Source: Monoplex corrugatus
Taxonomy: Eukaryota; Mollusca; Gastropoda; Littorinimorpha; Ranellidae
Assembly: GCA_030674185.1 (NCBI GenBank)
Contig: JAPXFY010000015.1
Coordinates: 17,108,017-17,172,016 of the forward strand
Length of the DNA stretch: 64,000 bases
Direction: 5' to 3'
Shown: piece after piece, positions 42,301 to 53,499 of the stretch
How positions within the stretch are numbered: the first letter of the stretch is position 1
Layout: each line of letters starts with the position of its first letter
The notes under the pieces: generated by a model
Seen by the model: the letters and a program-made list of their open reading frames with translations, nothing else
Database searches by the model: none
Told to the model about the DNA's origin: nothing
Position numbers and translations under genes: made by a program

Positions 42301-43126
42301 TCCCATCCCATTCCCTCAAAGTCCCATGAATCAGAACACATTGTGCAATAAGCTACTGATCTTCATTATCGGGATGATTCCACGCAACTACTTCTGCTCA
42401 TCATCCCAATGTCCCGCTGCTGGCCTCTGCTCCAGTCATCTCAGCTCAACAACGTTCCTGAGCCATCTTCCATCCTGACTAAAACGTCACATGGACTCCT
42501 TTCACACACCATCATTTTACCAATTCAGTCAAAGTTTGCATACGAGACACATCCACGCACACATATTAACATTGCTGTTATAGAGGGTGACACAGAGTGT
42601 GATGGCATGACTCTGGACATGGTCTTTGCCATATGTATCGCCACTTTCACGTCTTCGGTCAACAGGCAGTCTGCATTTCTTCTTTGTCTTCAGCCTGACT
42701 GCTTGCTGACACACCAGTTCGTCTCCCTCATCCACGTTTCTTTGGACGTCCTTCGGCATACGTCATATGGACATGAACTCTGTGTGCATGGTGTTCTCAT
42801 AGTGCAAACACGACATATGTACACGTGTGAGAGTCTTGACTGTGTAAACAGAACTTTGCCTACCACAGCTGGTGAACGAGATCTACCTGGACCTGACCTG
42901 CCCATCCCGACTGCTACAGTGTGCCGTCAGCATGCACATGTGTGTTCAGATTCATCCCATTTCCCATTAATCCTATGATAAAATTCCTTATTCCCAAACC
43001 TTCCTATCGCCTGTCATTCATGTGCGAGAATATGTGTTGAATTGTACCTTATTTCCTCATGTTCCCATTCCCCCAATACTGTTACATAAAAAAATGAGGA
43101 CATTTTTTGTCGAGGAGGGGACATAT
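39311..43126 (+). other. 3.8-kb 3' region of the retrotransposon, no recognised gene
   Basis: It lies between the pol stop and the 3' LTR and is T-rich on the plus strand. Several open frames of 70-190 codons exist (for example 41,738-42,163, very hydrophobic, and 42,409-42,978), but none shows envelope hallmarks that I can see. Short repeats such as 'atgccttcttt' occur near 42,115. It may be a non-coding RNA-stabilising region, a decayed extra gene or captured host sequence. Confidence 0.7.
43112..43121 (+). promoter_or_regulatory. polypurine tract
   Basis: GAGGAGGGGA lies five bases before the 3' LTR start, in the expected place for plus-strand DNA priming. The intervening bases are 'catat'. 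Confidence 0.75.
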
Positions 43127-44485
43127 TATCACAGGGGCCCCCCCTCTAGGGGGAAGAAACATTCCTTCGAGTGACTTGGGAGACGAGTTAATGAGGTGGG
43201 TGTGCTGCAGATCAGGCCATCCATAATTCAACTGGTCACTCAGTTATTTCCATTCGGACAGGGTCTAGCGCCCACGTGGTTCTCATCCATCTTTAGTGGG
43301 CACAAAAGGCGGATGGCCTGAATTACCAACATTCCTTTGACCGACTCGGTAGATGAGTTAATGAGGTGGGCGCACTGGAGATCACGCCATCCATAAATTA
43401 ATTTGTCACTCAGCAATTTCCATTCAAACGGGATCTAACTCTCACATGGTTCTTATCCACCTTTAATGGGCACAAAGGGTAGATAACCAGATTACCAACA
43501 TTTCTCAGCAAATACCAATGCCCAAGCAAATTACGGGACTGTGGAATGATGACCATGGCCGCTATGTCAATATCGCCATCACTGTCCAAGAAAATTTATA
43601 GGTATGTTGAATGATGACCATGGCCGCTATGTCAATATCGCCATCACTGTCCAAGAAAATTTATAGGTATGTTGAATGACGACCAAGGCAGCTATGCCAG
43701 GATCGCCATGTTCCCCAAATTTGAATTGCCCAGTTTTATTGATATCGACAGCTAGAGGGCAGCTGGGAATGTTTGTAGCTGAGACAAAGACCGGTAAATG
43801 GGAATCGCACTGTATATAGGCTAGCAGTCAGTCGTTAGGAGTCACTTACTGGAGTGGGAGACTTACTAGTGGGAGAGTAACTAGAGTGGGAGAGTCAGCA
43901 CTGAGTCGGCATCCAGTGTGACAGTGAGTCAGTGAACGAGAGAAGTCTCCAATCTATCTTAAAGGTATGTGACTACATTTCATCTTATACTTTTGTTAGG
44001 GTAGGGATAGAAGTAGGTAGTATGTTTTCTTTGCCAAGAAGCAGAGAGAGAGAGAGGGAATAGAGTAGGAATTATGGAAGTGCTTAGTATTCCAGTGATA
44101 AGTAAGTTAGTGAAGATTCGTAGTGCATCTTAGGGTTTTAGGACTATTAGGATTCATGGCACGCACGAATGGTTTTTTGCTTAATTGAATAAAGGCTTTG
44201 TAGTTATCAATTTATGTGTGGACTACTTATGAGAATCATGTCCAGCGTATTTGTGCATTTCTTCTCGTCACTCCCCTTTCTGGTTGTATGTGATGTTTGA
44301 GACAGAGTGACCCTAAATTCTCCTATGATAAAAAGAGACTAAATTCTTCCCTCATAGATGGCAAGACCAAATTCTCCTTGCGATACTTCAAAGTAGAGAA
44401 ACAATTTCTCATTCTCACCCCCAATCCCCAAACGTATCCCCCTTGCGATGCATGGTGGACACACAAACTCATTCTTCCTGCGATA
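43127..44485 (+). repeat. 3' LTR
   Basis: 1,359 bases, the same length as the 5' LTR, with no difference seen in the blocks compared, including both U3 tandem arrays, the TATA box, AATAAA and both ends. Transcripts of this copy would be polyadenylated using the signal at 44,188. Confidence 0.95.
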
Positions 44486-44489
44486 GTCT
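44486..44489. repeat. target-site duplication GTCT, right
   Basis: It directly follows the 3' LTR terminus CGATA and pairs with 31,597-31,600. Confidence 0.85.
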
Positions 44490-45205
44490 CCTCGACGACT
44501 GGATCTCAACCACGGTGGGAGTATCCCCTGTAGCAGGCTCCCTATGCTTCTACACAGCTGATGCTGCTCTGGGCGCTTCTGCCCAAGCTTCATGGCGTTC
44601 GCCTATCTTAAGAGAGTCAATGGTAGCTGATGTTACCCGTCATGTTCAGGAGAAGGTCCGGGGCTCTTCTCGGTCAGCTGAGTTTTCCTTGAGTACTGTT
44701 ATAGGTTTTCCCCGCTACCCTTTCATGTAGAAAGTTCCTGAGGGATGACCTTTCATAGGTATCTCCCCCTCTCATTCTGGACTATCCCAGTCTCCACCCT
44801 CCCTCTTCCAGTATGCTTGTGATCTACTTCACGCTCCACGCCCATCTCTAAGCAGAACCTAGCTTAGTGGAAGAGTCAGACCAGAAAGGACTGAAAGCGT
44901 CTTGGTTGTGGACTCCTTCCTTAAGGCCTTAGTAGATGTCCTTCAGAATCTTTTCTCAATTTCCTCTCAGCGGAGGTTTTCTAACGCTACGAGAACCTGG
45001 ATGCTCAGGTTAGGTCCTTTGCGTGCTTCCACATGAACATGGTCTTGGTGCATATGGATTCAATCCTCAGAAACCTCCTTTATGGCCCAATTTGTGGCCT
45101 ATTGCTCTTCCCTTAAGGATCAGCCCATTGGGGATGGCTCACGTTTTGGACATCATGTCCATGTCATGATCAAGGGCCAGGCTAACCTCCACAGTAACTT
45201 GGCTC
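44490..45205 (+). repeat. left arm (inner part) of the palindromic element
   Basis: It continues the sequence interrupted at 31,600. An open frame at the left edge (TTVGVSPVAGSLC, then VQEKVRGSSRSAEFSLS) is in frame with that before the insertion. It pairs with 45,215-46,020: 'cagctgagttttccttg' here against 'cagggaaaattcagctgg' on the right arm, and 'ggatcagcccattgggg' here against 'atgggctgatccctaag' at 45,294. Confidence 0.75.
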
Positions 45206-45214
45206 CCACCTGAA

Positions 45215-46640
45215 GAGCCAGGTCTCAGAAGAGATCAGCCTGGCTCTTGACTTTGGCATGGGCAGAATGTCCAAAATGAGAGCCATCTTTAATGGGCTGA
45301 TCCCTAAGGGAAGATCGAGAGGCTGCAAACTGGGACATGAAGGAGGCCCTGAGGACAGAAAGCCTTCATGCCAAGACCAGGTTCATGTGGAGGCGCCTGA
45401 AGGACGTTGCCCAAAACATGAATACTCTGAGTGACCGTTTTGATAAAGAGAAGGACAGTCCGAGTATCTAGCTCCTACAGAAATTGGAAAATATTTCATG
45501 TCGGGGAATCTGGACAAGGAGGACTTCTACTAAGGCCCATAAGGAAGAAGTCCACGACTGAAGATGCCTCAGACCTTTGTGGGCCTCTCTTCCCATTTAG
45601 CTAGCGTCCGCTCAGAGACGGGCGTGGAGCATGAGACAGATCACAAGCGTTATGGGAGATGGAGCACGCGAGAATCGCCCTATGTAATAGTAGGAGACAG
45701 CTAGAGAAGTGAAGCTTTTCGTCCCTAAGTAATTTACCACACAGAAGGGCAGTGTGAAAGTCCAGAACAGTACCCAGGGAAAATTCAGCTGGCTAAGAAG
45801 AGACCTGGATTTCCTCCTGAACATAATAATAGCATCAATTACCATTGCTGATTCCCTCAATACAATGAAGCGTGGGCAGAAGTACCCAGAATTACTCAAC
45901 CACGGGGAAGCATGGGGAGCTTGCAACATAGGATACTTCCACCATGGATGAGACTCGGTCCTTGAAGAGACTTACGAAGTCATTAAAAGACCATCTGCTG
46001 AGTCAATGGAGTGGTTCTCGTCACACTCCTCCTCGGAGACTGGTCCTCCCAATGAGCACAGGGTTACCCTTTAGGACTCTGGGTGACCCTCTGGAAGACT
46101 GGAACGTGACAGGAAAAGCGCCTAAGCCTGAGGGAAGGAACCTGAATACAGCTGGCCCTGTAAGGCCCTGAAGAGGTTAGACAGTCTGTGGAGTGGTGTG
46201 CATATGCTTTTCCACAGAAAGGAGGACCATGGGTCATGGCTTGGGGACCTATACCTGGGGAGTGGGGGCATAAAGACCCCACCCAGCCACTTGCTGCAAG
46301 ATCACAACCAAGGAGAGCAGCCCTTACAGAAAGGTTTCCCCTTGGCCTGGAAAACCGCCAGGCCTTGAAGGGGGAGAAGGGAACCCCTGGGGTCTGCACC
46401 AAAACTGTACTAGAAGCCGTGAGCATCGGCGTCGATACAGGCACCATACCAACACGCCCAAAAGGAAGGCGAGATGATGCAGGGGAAGCAACACCTGCGC
46501 CAGAGCCAACCAGTGGGCCAGACAGAGTTATAGCTCTTGCGCAAGTAGTGACAAGTAGATTCTATTGTTACCGACTGTAATGCCCTAACGGGAAGGCAGT
46601 CTGCAATCCCCAAATGTGTGCAATCGTGCCCTTCCTGGGG
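45215..46640 (-). repeat. right arm of the palindromic element
   Basis: Its reverse complement follows 44,490-45,205 and 30,918-31,600 with clear but imperfect identity, from the centre near 45,210 outward to about 46,640. Its minus-strand frames are broken by stops. The arm length (1,426) is close to the left arm once the LTR element is removed (about 1,399). Confidence 0.75.
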
Positions 46641-46819
46641 TGGGTGGACAGACGTGTGTGAAACCCCAAATAGGAAACCAAAACAGTGCAATGGAGAGAA
46701 AGAACAAGTTCTCTGCACTTCCGCCTTTGATGAGCCGCAGCTTGAACCGTGGTTGGACTGGGGGGGGGGGGGGGGAGGGGGGGATGACCAAAACAAAAGC
46801 ACTAGTGTCTGGAAGTGGA
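46641..46819. other. short unclassified stretch with poly-G
   Basis: A run of 14 G followed by AGGGGGG lies near 46,761-46,781. Nothing else is recognised. Confidence 0.5.
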
Positions 46820-47160
46820 ATGAAGTACATAACATTTCCTCAGAGCCAAAAACACAGTTAATACATGACCAAATTATCAATCCTGATAAAATAATAAGTG
46901 CTGGTGAATGGATCAGCAAGGCAGAACTGATAAACTGAGTTATTGTTATTGTTGTTTAAAGCCAGCCGGCTGCGTAGAGCCATACAAGGGCCATATATAT
47001 ATAAAAACCAGAACTAAATTACCTAAAATTGCATCTGCACACATTTCCTCAGCGCCAAAAACGCAGTGAATACAGACGCCCAATTATCAATCCTAATAGA
47101 AAGTAGGTAACTTTACGGAACCTATACAGGTGAATGGACCAACAGGGCAGAAGAAACAAA
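46820..47160. repeat. AT-rich interspersed repeat (copy 3, two partial units)
   Basis: 'aaattatcaatcctgataa' with 'gtgaatggatcagcaaggca', then after an ATTGTT run 'agccagccggctgcgtagag' with 'caattatcaatcctaataga' and 'gtgaatggaccaacaggg', repeat blocks of 30,245-30,800. This suggests two overlapping partial insertions. Confidence 0.6.
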
Positions 47161-47383
47161 CAAACAAACTCCTACTTGGTTTCCATAAGCGCAAATCATA
47201 AACGGATTTTGTGTGTGACCAGAGAAATGATCAGATATCCATTATTTCTTCATTTGATTTGTACGATTTATTAATGCCTCTCGACAAAGATCAATTGAAT
47301 CCAGATGACAAAAATGGAATGATCATATACAGACGACCGGGAGGTATGATTTTTTTTATAAAGCTGTCTAAACTCCCACACTG

Positions 47384-47576
47384 TTAACCTTTTAACTCCC
47401 GCACCCTGTCTACCAATATCCTGAATTGTCAACCATGCCAGCAAAGCAAAAACTTAACTCGTTGATTTCCCCACCCTTTCCACCAGCTTCCAGCAGAAAG
47501 CCAATGGAAAGGTGAGGGAGTCAAAGGCTTTCAGTTTTTGCAGTTGATGGATAGGATCCGGGAGTCAAAGGGTTAA
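47384..47576. mobile_element. piggyBac-type MITE, copy 1
   Basis: TTAA flanks both ends. The inverted ends are 'ccttttaactcccgcaccct' and, reversed, 'ccctttgactcccggatcct'. At 193 bases there is no coding capacity. The TTAA duplication and CCCTTTG-like start are typical of piggyBac-type non-autonomous elements. Confidence 0.75.
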
Positions 47577-47888
47577 TCCGAACATTAATCTTGATTTGAA
47601 TATTCTTTAAATACAAGCTACAACAAAAGTTAGACTTGGGGTTAGAGTCTGAAACAAAAAAAGTAGTCGTAAAGGTTGTTCCATGGTCGTAGGGGCGTGA
47701 GGTGGTAGAAATATCTTCTTCTTTTTTTTTTTTTTTTTTCTCGGACCAGCATTACGAGGAAGTTTGCATCAAGCAAGTAGGCCTACTATAGATACCCAGA
47801 CACGTTCAACTTGCCTTTGTTATTGAGTTCAACTCTCTGTAGTAAGTTATGTTGTGATTTTTTTTTTTTTGGTTCTAGCTTAAAGCGT

Positions 47889-48055
47889 TTAACCTTTTGA
47901 CTCTTGAACCCTGTCCATTAGCATACTGCATTGTCAACTATGCTAGCAAAGCTAAAACTTAACCCTTGGATTCCCTCGTCACCCTGATGGGGTGAGGGAG
48001 TCAAAGGGTTACGTTTTTGAAGTTAGTGGATAGGGTGCGGGAGTCAAAGAGTTAA
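47889..48055. mobile_element. piggyBac-type MITE, copy 2
   Basis: TTAA at both ends, inverted ends 'ccttttgactcttgaaccct' and, reversed, 'ctctttgactcccgcaccct'. Internal 'ctagcaaagctaaaac' parallels 'cagcaaagcaaaaac' in copy 1. Confidence 0.75.
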
Positions 48056-48124
48056 ACAAAGGGAAGCTGTCACATCCTAATTAGTTCGTTGTGTTGTTAG
48101 CTGTTCCACCCTTGTTTTATGTAC

Positions 48125-48365
48125 TAATTGTTGGATTCAAGATCTTTGCCTCGAAACCAGCCCACAACATAAGAACTTGCCTGTTCGGTGCCCATCTTAA
48201 TGTTTCCATCATACTGGTGGTGCCAGCTTAGTGTTTCACAGGTCCCTACTCTCTCCCCAACCCTCTCCATTTCAAGGCTTTACCAGGTCTTAAGGTTCTG
48301 CGAAGGCTTAAGGGCTGCGCTTGTCAGATGATTGCTGGCAGATTTTGGTGGAGCACATGTGACGA
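48125..48365 (+). mobile_element. SINE-family copy 3
   Basis: Ordered blocks match 23,670-23,900: 'cgaaaccagcccacaacata', 'gcccatcttaatgtttcc', 'tagtgtttcacaggtcc' and 'ttctgcgaaggctta'. The tRNA-like head is missing or too diverged. GTTTT/GTTTTT runs follow at 48,370-48,410. Confidence 0.6.
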
Positions 48366-48459
48366 ATCCTTTTTTGTTTTTGTTTTGTTTTTTGTTTTGT
48401 TTTGTTTTTGCAACAGGCACTTATAGGCCTTTTTGATTAAAAAAAAAAATCGTTTTGCA

Positions 48460-48511
<52 letters not shown>

Positions 48512-49640
48512 GACAAAGATCGAGGTAGAGAGCAAGACAGAAAGGTGTTAAATTAAAGCAGTGTTTGAAATTTGACAAAAACTGCATATCACTCCACAAG
48601 TATACAGAAAATACAACCCAAGAGTAAATATCATCAACACTTTTTTTTCAATGCCAAGACGGGATGAAAACAACAGAATGCATAAACGTAAAATACATCA
48701 ATAAATTGATGGTGTATTAACTTTTAGTTTTGTCCGGTCATTGTAGCGGTATTTCCTCCTTTCTTTTCATCGGTATCGTTTTCATCATCGAATAATCTAA
48801 ACATTAAACAACATTTCGAAACCAGATCACTGTCTGTGTGTGTTTGAACACATAAGCTAGTATGCCCACATTTTCTGTTAGCCTACCTAAACTGTCATTG
48901 TTTTAAAATTTAGCTCCCGTAGGAGCCGTAAAAAATTGCGCTTGCCGACCCCGAAAGGTCGTCAGCGCGGGGTATTGGGATTAGTTTTCAACTAGCAATA
49001 ACCACGCCTCGGTTAAACCTCATCGGCTATGGTACCGCCACTGCGCAAAGCTACCGATTTAGGCGAAAAATGTGTACAGTATCATTTAATATACTTAAAA
49101 TTTACCGGTGTGGTTTGATGAACCAAAGTTATATTGTTTAAAATTTTGTTTGGGTTTATTAAGTACACCTTGTCAATGTCATAGTACTCTCAAAAATGAA
49201 CTTTCATATGTTTCAAATTTAACAGTTGAACACTGTTTTCTGTGATAAAGATAAAATTTTGCTAGAAATAAGAGCAAATTTATGTCAAAAGGAAAACGAC
49301 GTGAAACGCGCTTCCGGTTTTCTGAATTTCGTGCTAGTAACGCCCCTTTGTTATGTGTTATAAGGCAATAGATTCAGATCACGGTCTGTTTGATACACAG
49401 ACTCAGACTCGATCATTGAGAACAGCATTTGTTTTATGATTTGGTCTTCGTCACATCATAAAGCAAGAAAATCGAGTGGAACGATAAAGAAACGTCGATC
49501 GAGTTACGGCGATGACCTTGCCATGGGAGAGTACAAGGAAATGCACCACAACGTTTTTCTCTCCCCTGAATAACTGCCTCTTTTTATTGGGATTGATAGA
49601 CGTGCGTGTGCGTGTGTATAATATTATGTATAGGGGGTGG

Positions 49641-49675
<35 letters not shown>

Positions 49676-51620
49676 AACAGACAGACAGACAGAGACAGAA
49701 AGGGAGAGAAAGAAGAGAGAGCTTGCAAAGTCCAACGCTAGAGAGATTATTATTAGGTCTGTTGTTTGGCCTAGCTGTCGTGAGAATTTCTTTGTTGACA
49801 AATGCACATACCGAATGAAATCCAGGCTGTTTCCCAGTGGAAAGCACATTGTCACCGTGCAGAAACACCCATTTTCCAAATGTACATAAATATGGGCGGG
49901 GGTGGGCAGACACAGAGGGACAGACAGACAGACAAACAGACAGGGGGGGGGGGGGGGGAGAGAAAGAGAAAGAGAGAGAGAGAAAGAGAGAGGGAGATGT
50001 GTAAAATGTCTTGATCATTTAAGGACAGTCTTGTATCAAATTTGTTGCACGACTAATGCTGCTGAGTAAGTAGGCCTAATTGCAGGCAAATGATGATGAT
50101 GATGATGATAATGATGATGATGTTGATGATGATGATGATGATGACGACGACGACGACGACGATGACGATAAATAAAAACAATAAATAAACAAAATTGAGA
50201 TTTGATATCAGCTGCTTTCAGGAGTACTGATGAAAATGTTAAAAGACCTCAAAACAGCAACAGGAGACATTATATAACAGAACAGTTCGATTTGAACTAA
50301 AAAATTATTCATTTATGTAACATGTTCTATTTCTCTTCAAGTATTTAGGATCATTGAACACAATTGAATGTGATGTCTTTTTGGAGAAGTTGTACAATGA
50401 TGTAAACCTTTTCTAAGAACCAGACTGACTTACTGTTTTTAGTTTGTGTGGGAACCAGAAACACACAAAAATAGAAATGAAAACAGGCCTACACATTTTT
50501 TTTTTCAATTTATAAAAAGACGCAAAATTCGGCCAACTGGCCTTTATCAAGCGTACACATAATAATTATGACTAAATATATAAGACTTTGAAGATGGGGA
50601 GGAGGAATAAACAGCAGCAAGATTTCCCTGATTTTACTTTAATCCGTTTTATGCTGCTCAACAAAACATCAGGAAGTGTGTGGCTGCTCTTTTCATCCCC
50701 TAATATTCTGTGGGGTTTTTTTGTTTTGTTTTGCTTTGGATTTCTTTTCTTTTGTGTATGCTTGATAAAACCCAATTGACCAAAATTTTTCACCCAAGTT
50801 TTCTTTTTGTAATTAAATTGGCAATTTCATTCTACTTTTGTGTGTTCATGTTTCTTATTTGCTTAAACGTTGAGTGTCTTTGATTTTGGTGTGTATGTTC
50901 AGCTTGAATGTTAGGAAATAGCTCCTTAGACTATTAATTACTGTAGGCCTACATAATTGGATGATCCGTTTTTCATTTTGTTTTGTTTTTTATTTAAATT
51001 AAGAAACAGATGGGATGTAACCTTTGTTTATTGTTATATTGCCAATACGGCTTGTGTATTTGCTAAATTTTGTATATTTTCAAAAGTTATGACACCAAGA
51101 CGTCCAAGCTATAAAACAAAAACAACAACAACAACAACAAACCCACCTTCTTTGTGATATTTCACAATGTGTCTGCCTTCCCTGGAAGCTGAAACTCCAA
51201 CGATGGAAGCTCATGCTCTCTTGCAGTACATTACATGGAATCACCAATGAGATCAAAATAGTTGTTACATTTCGATTCAAATTGTTCTTTCTTTGTACAG
51301 TTACTGTGCTTGCTGTTGGTTGTTTCATTTGTTTTTGGTGGTGCTGGGTTTTATTGTTGTTGTGGTGGTGGTGATGGTGGTTTTGCTATGGTTTGGGTTG
51401 TTTTTGTTTTTTGTTTTTTTGGTTGGTTGGATTGTTGTTTTGCTTTTTGTTTTGTTTCCCTCTCTGAAAGTGTGGCACTCATAGACATAAGACAGAACTG
51501 TGCGAATAAATTATGCCAGCAATGATTATATTAACAGTTTATGGACAGATCTTCTTTCATTCAATAGTGATCATCTAGACATAATTAAAACCATTCAATT
51601 AGATATAACTTATTTTGACT
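48366..51620. other. intergenic DNA without genes
   Basis: Simple repeats occur at 48,462-48,506 (GT), 49,647-49,700 (GA, CAGA), 49,918-49,995 (CAGA, G-run, GA), 50,092-50,170 (GAT/GAC) and T/G-rich 51,340-51,460. Two adjacent hairpins lie at 48,913-48,970. No exon or RNA gene can be supported. Confidence 0.65.
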
Positions 51621-51765
51621 TTAACTCTTTGATTCCCGCACCCTAATCCACCAACTGCAAAACTTAACCCTCGATTCCCTTGCCCTATCCACCAGCTTCC
51701 TGCTTTGCCAGCATGGTTGACAGTGCAGGACGCTGGTGGACATGGTGCGGGAGTCAAAGGGTTAA
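51621..51765. mobile_element. piggyBac-type MITE, copy 3
   Basis: TTAA at both ends, inverted ends 'ctctttgattcccgcaccct' and, reversed, 'ccctttgactcccgcaccat'. It also contains inner 'cttaaccctcgattcc', as copies 1 and 2 do. Confidence 0.75.
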
Positions 51766-52414
51766 TCCACACCTAGGCACGATATAAAAACTATCCCATT
51801 CACTTCACACCTTAACGTTTTAGTTGTTCTGGTGGCACATGCTTACACTGCATAACTTGCTTGCAGAGAATAGAACCCTCTCATCAAGGATGAACAACAA
51901 TAACAAAAGTCAGAAGGCAGATGTTACAGTCAGGGGTGGGAACTCCTGAAAAACAAAACAAGACAAAATATAGGGGGAACTTTGGGCATGCTCCCCCAGA
52001 AAAAGATTTCTATGGGATGAACAGCTGTGCAATCTGGTGCATTTCAGGCTTAAATCAGACATTCAGAGTGATTAAAAATGTTATTTTCTGCACTGTTTAA
52101 TTTCTCCACAAGGACATATTAAATTACAAAATACACTCACTTACCGGTACTCGGCTTTCAAAGAAAGCTGGAGATAGGAAAGAAGCCATATGATCCGAGG
52201 AAATGAATTCTATCCGCCACAGAAATTCATAACTGATGTTAAGAACACTTAGTTTACAGTTTGACTGCATGGGCTTAATTAAGCCTGGCTAAGATATTTT
52301 GTGCCTGTGGCTTCTGCTCCACATAGCTGTAGTTATGATACTAATCTCACTCTAGTATAGTTAGGTAAAATATAGCAGTAAAAGAGAGGAGTAGGACCCA
52401 CTACCTTGTTGTCA
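51766..52414. other. AT-rich intergenic DNA
   Basis: No feature is recognised. Confidence 0.6.
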
Positions 52415-52495
52415 TCATTATGTGCCCTGACGCACGGTGTTGGTGATCATAGCCCTCCATATGAATCTATCCTTTGTCGCTGCAAGTACCTAGTT
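52415..52495 (-). mobile_element. RTE-like LINE 3' end (family 2)
   Basis: The reverse complement matches 28,150-28,250, with 'atgtgccctgacgcacggtg' and 'cctttgtcgctgcaagtacc' equivalent to the other copies. Confidence 0.55.
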
Positions 52496-52611
52496 GTGGA
52501 CAACTTATACCTTTAGAACTGAAAAAAACAGCTACATGCATCACCAGATGTGACCTGACTGGGCAATGAAACTGAAGCCTTTGTTGCAATGTACATCCAG
52601 TTCTAACTTCC

Positions 52612-53110
52612 TTCTAATGATGATAATAATAATAATTACAGTATTTATATGGCGCCAAATCTTGGCAATTCAAATCAAAGCACACTCACACACCAGGCAT
52701 ATGCATACAGTCGGCAAAGACCACCTTACAATATTTAACACACACACGAGGGAAAGAAGTAGTTGTAGAATTCATTGTTGGGAAAAGAGGTGGGTTTTTA
52801 AATTGGATTGAAAAGCAGAAAGTGTAGGTGTTAAGCGAAGGCAGAGCGGCAGTCTATTCCAGGCTGACAGTCCTGAGACAGCAAAAGAACGCTGGCCAAC
52901 ACTTGATAATTTAAATCCAAGGACCTGAAAGAAAGAGTGTCTGAAGCTGAGCGCAAGTTGTTTGTTGGCATATAAATGTTGATGTTGTCGCAAAGATACG
53001 ATGGAGCATATTGGTGAACAGATTTGTAACACAAGGTATCCAGCTTACAATCAATTCTTTTTAAGACAGGCATTTAGTGAAGAGAGCGAAGGAGAGGACT
53101 GGTAGGTCTA
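52612..53110 (-). mobile_element. CR1/L2-like LINE 3' fragment
   Basis: The minus-strand frames read LKRIDCKLDTLCYKSVHQ, then after a frameshift VGQRSFAVSGLSAWNRLP and LSAFQSNLKTHLF, the conserved C-terminal motif also seen at 27,100-27,200. The 3' end is 'gccatataaatactgtaatt' plus (ATT)n, here inverted at 52,620-52,655. Confidence 0.8.
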
Positions 53111-53499
53111 TAATCAAACTTTTTTTTTTGAGAGAAGACAAGCAGCTATGTTTTGTATGCGTTGCAGGTACAGAAGAGAAGCTGGAGTCCAGTAAGTAAT
53201 CAAGATGACACAAAATGACAGCTTAGATACTGCCTCTGTTGAAAGATATCTTTGAATGTGACAAATGTGTTGAATCTGATCGTAGCATGACTGGCAGGTC
53301 TGGGTCAGAAACTTCTACATAGAGTCTTGTCCAAGGTCACAACCAGTTCTTGACAGAATCAGAGAGGGGGATGATATTGTCCTTCTGCTATACTATGGCA
53401 AACATTTCAATGAATAAAGATGTCCAAATCAAATTGGTTTCCCTATTTGTATATGGTAGTCAAACTGTTCCATTGCACTAATACAGTGGGCAGCAATGT

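Larger units (their letters stand above)
31601..44485 (+). mobile_element. full-length Ty3/Gypsy chromodomain LTR retrotransposon (12,885 bp)
   Basis: Two direct LTRs of 1,359 bases each bound a leader, one gag-pol frame (34,163-39,310) and a 3.8-kb 3' region. A 4-base GTCT duplication flanks it. The pol order protease, RT, RNase H, integrase places it in Ty3/Gypsy (Metaviridae). A C-terminal chromodomain suggests a chromovirus-like or chromodomain-bearing lineage. LTRs begin TATCACAG and end CTGCGATA, an imperfect inverted repeat rather than the usual TG...CA. I found no difference between the LTRs by eye and the frame is uninterrupted, so insertion looks recent and the copy may be active. 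It landed inside the palindromic repeat 30,918-46,640. No envelope gene is recognised. Confidence 0.95.

Noticed and set aside
41738..42978. Open frames in the retrotransposon 3' region as an envelope gene
   Set aside because: No convincing signal peptide, cleavage site, glycoprotein layout or membrane anchor in order. The frames are short and composition-driven.
42409..42978. A 189-codon frame just before the 3' LTR as a host gene
   Set aside because: No domain, splice signal or strong start context. It lies within the retrotransposon borders.
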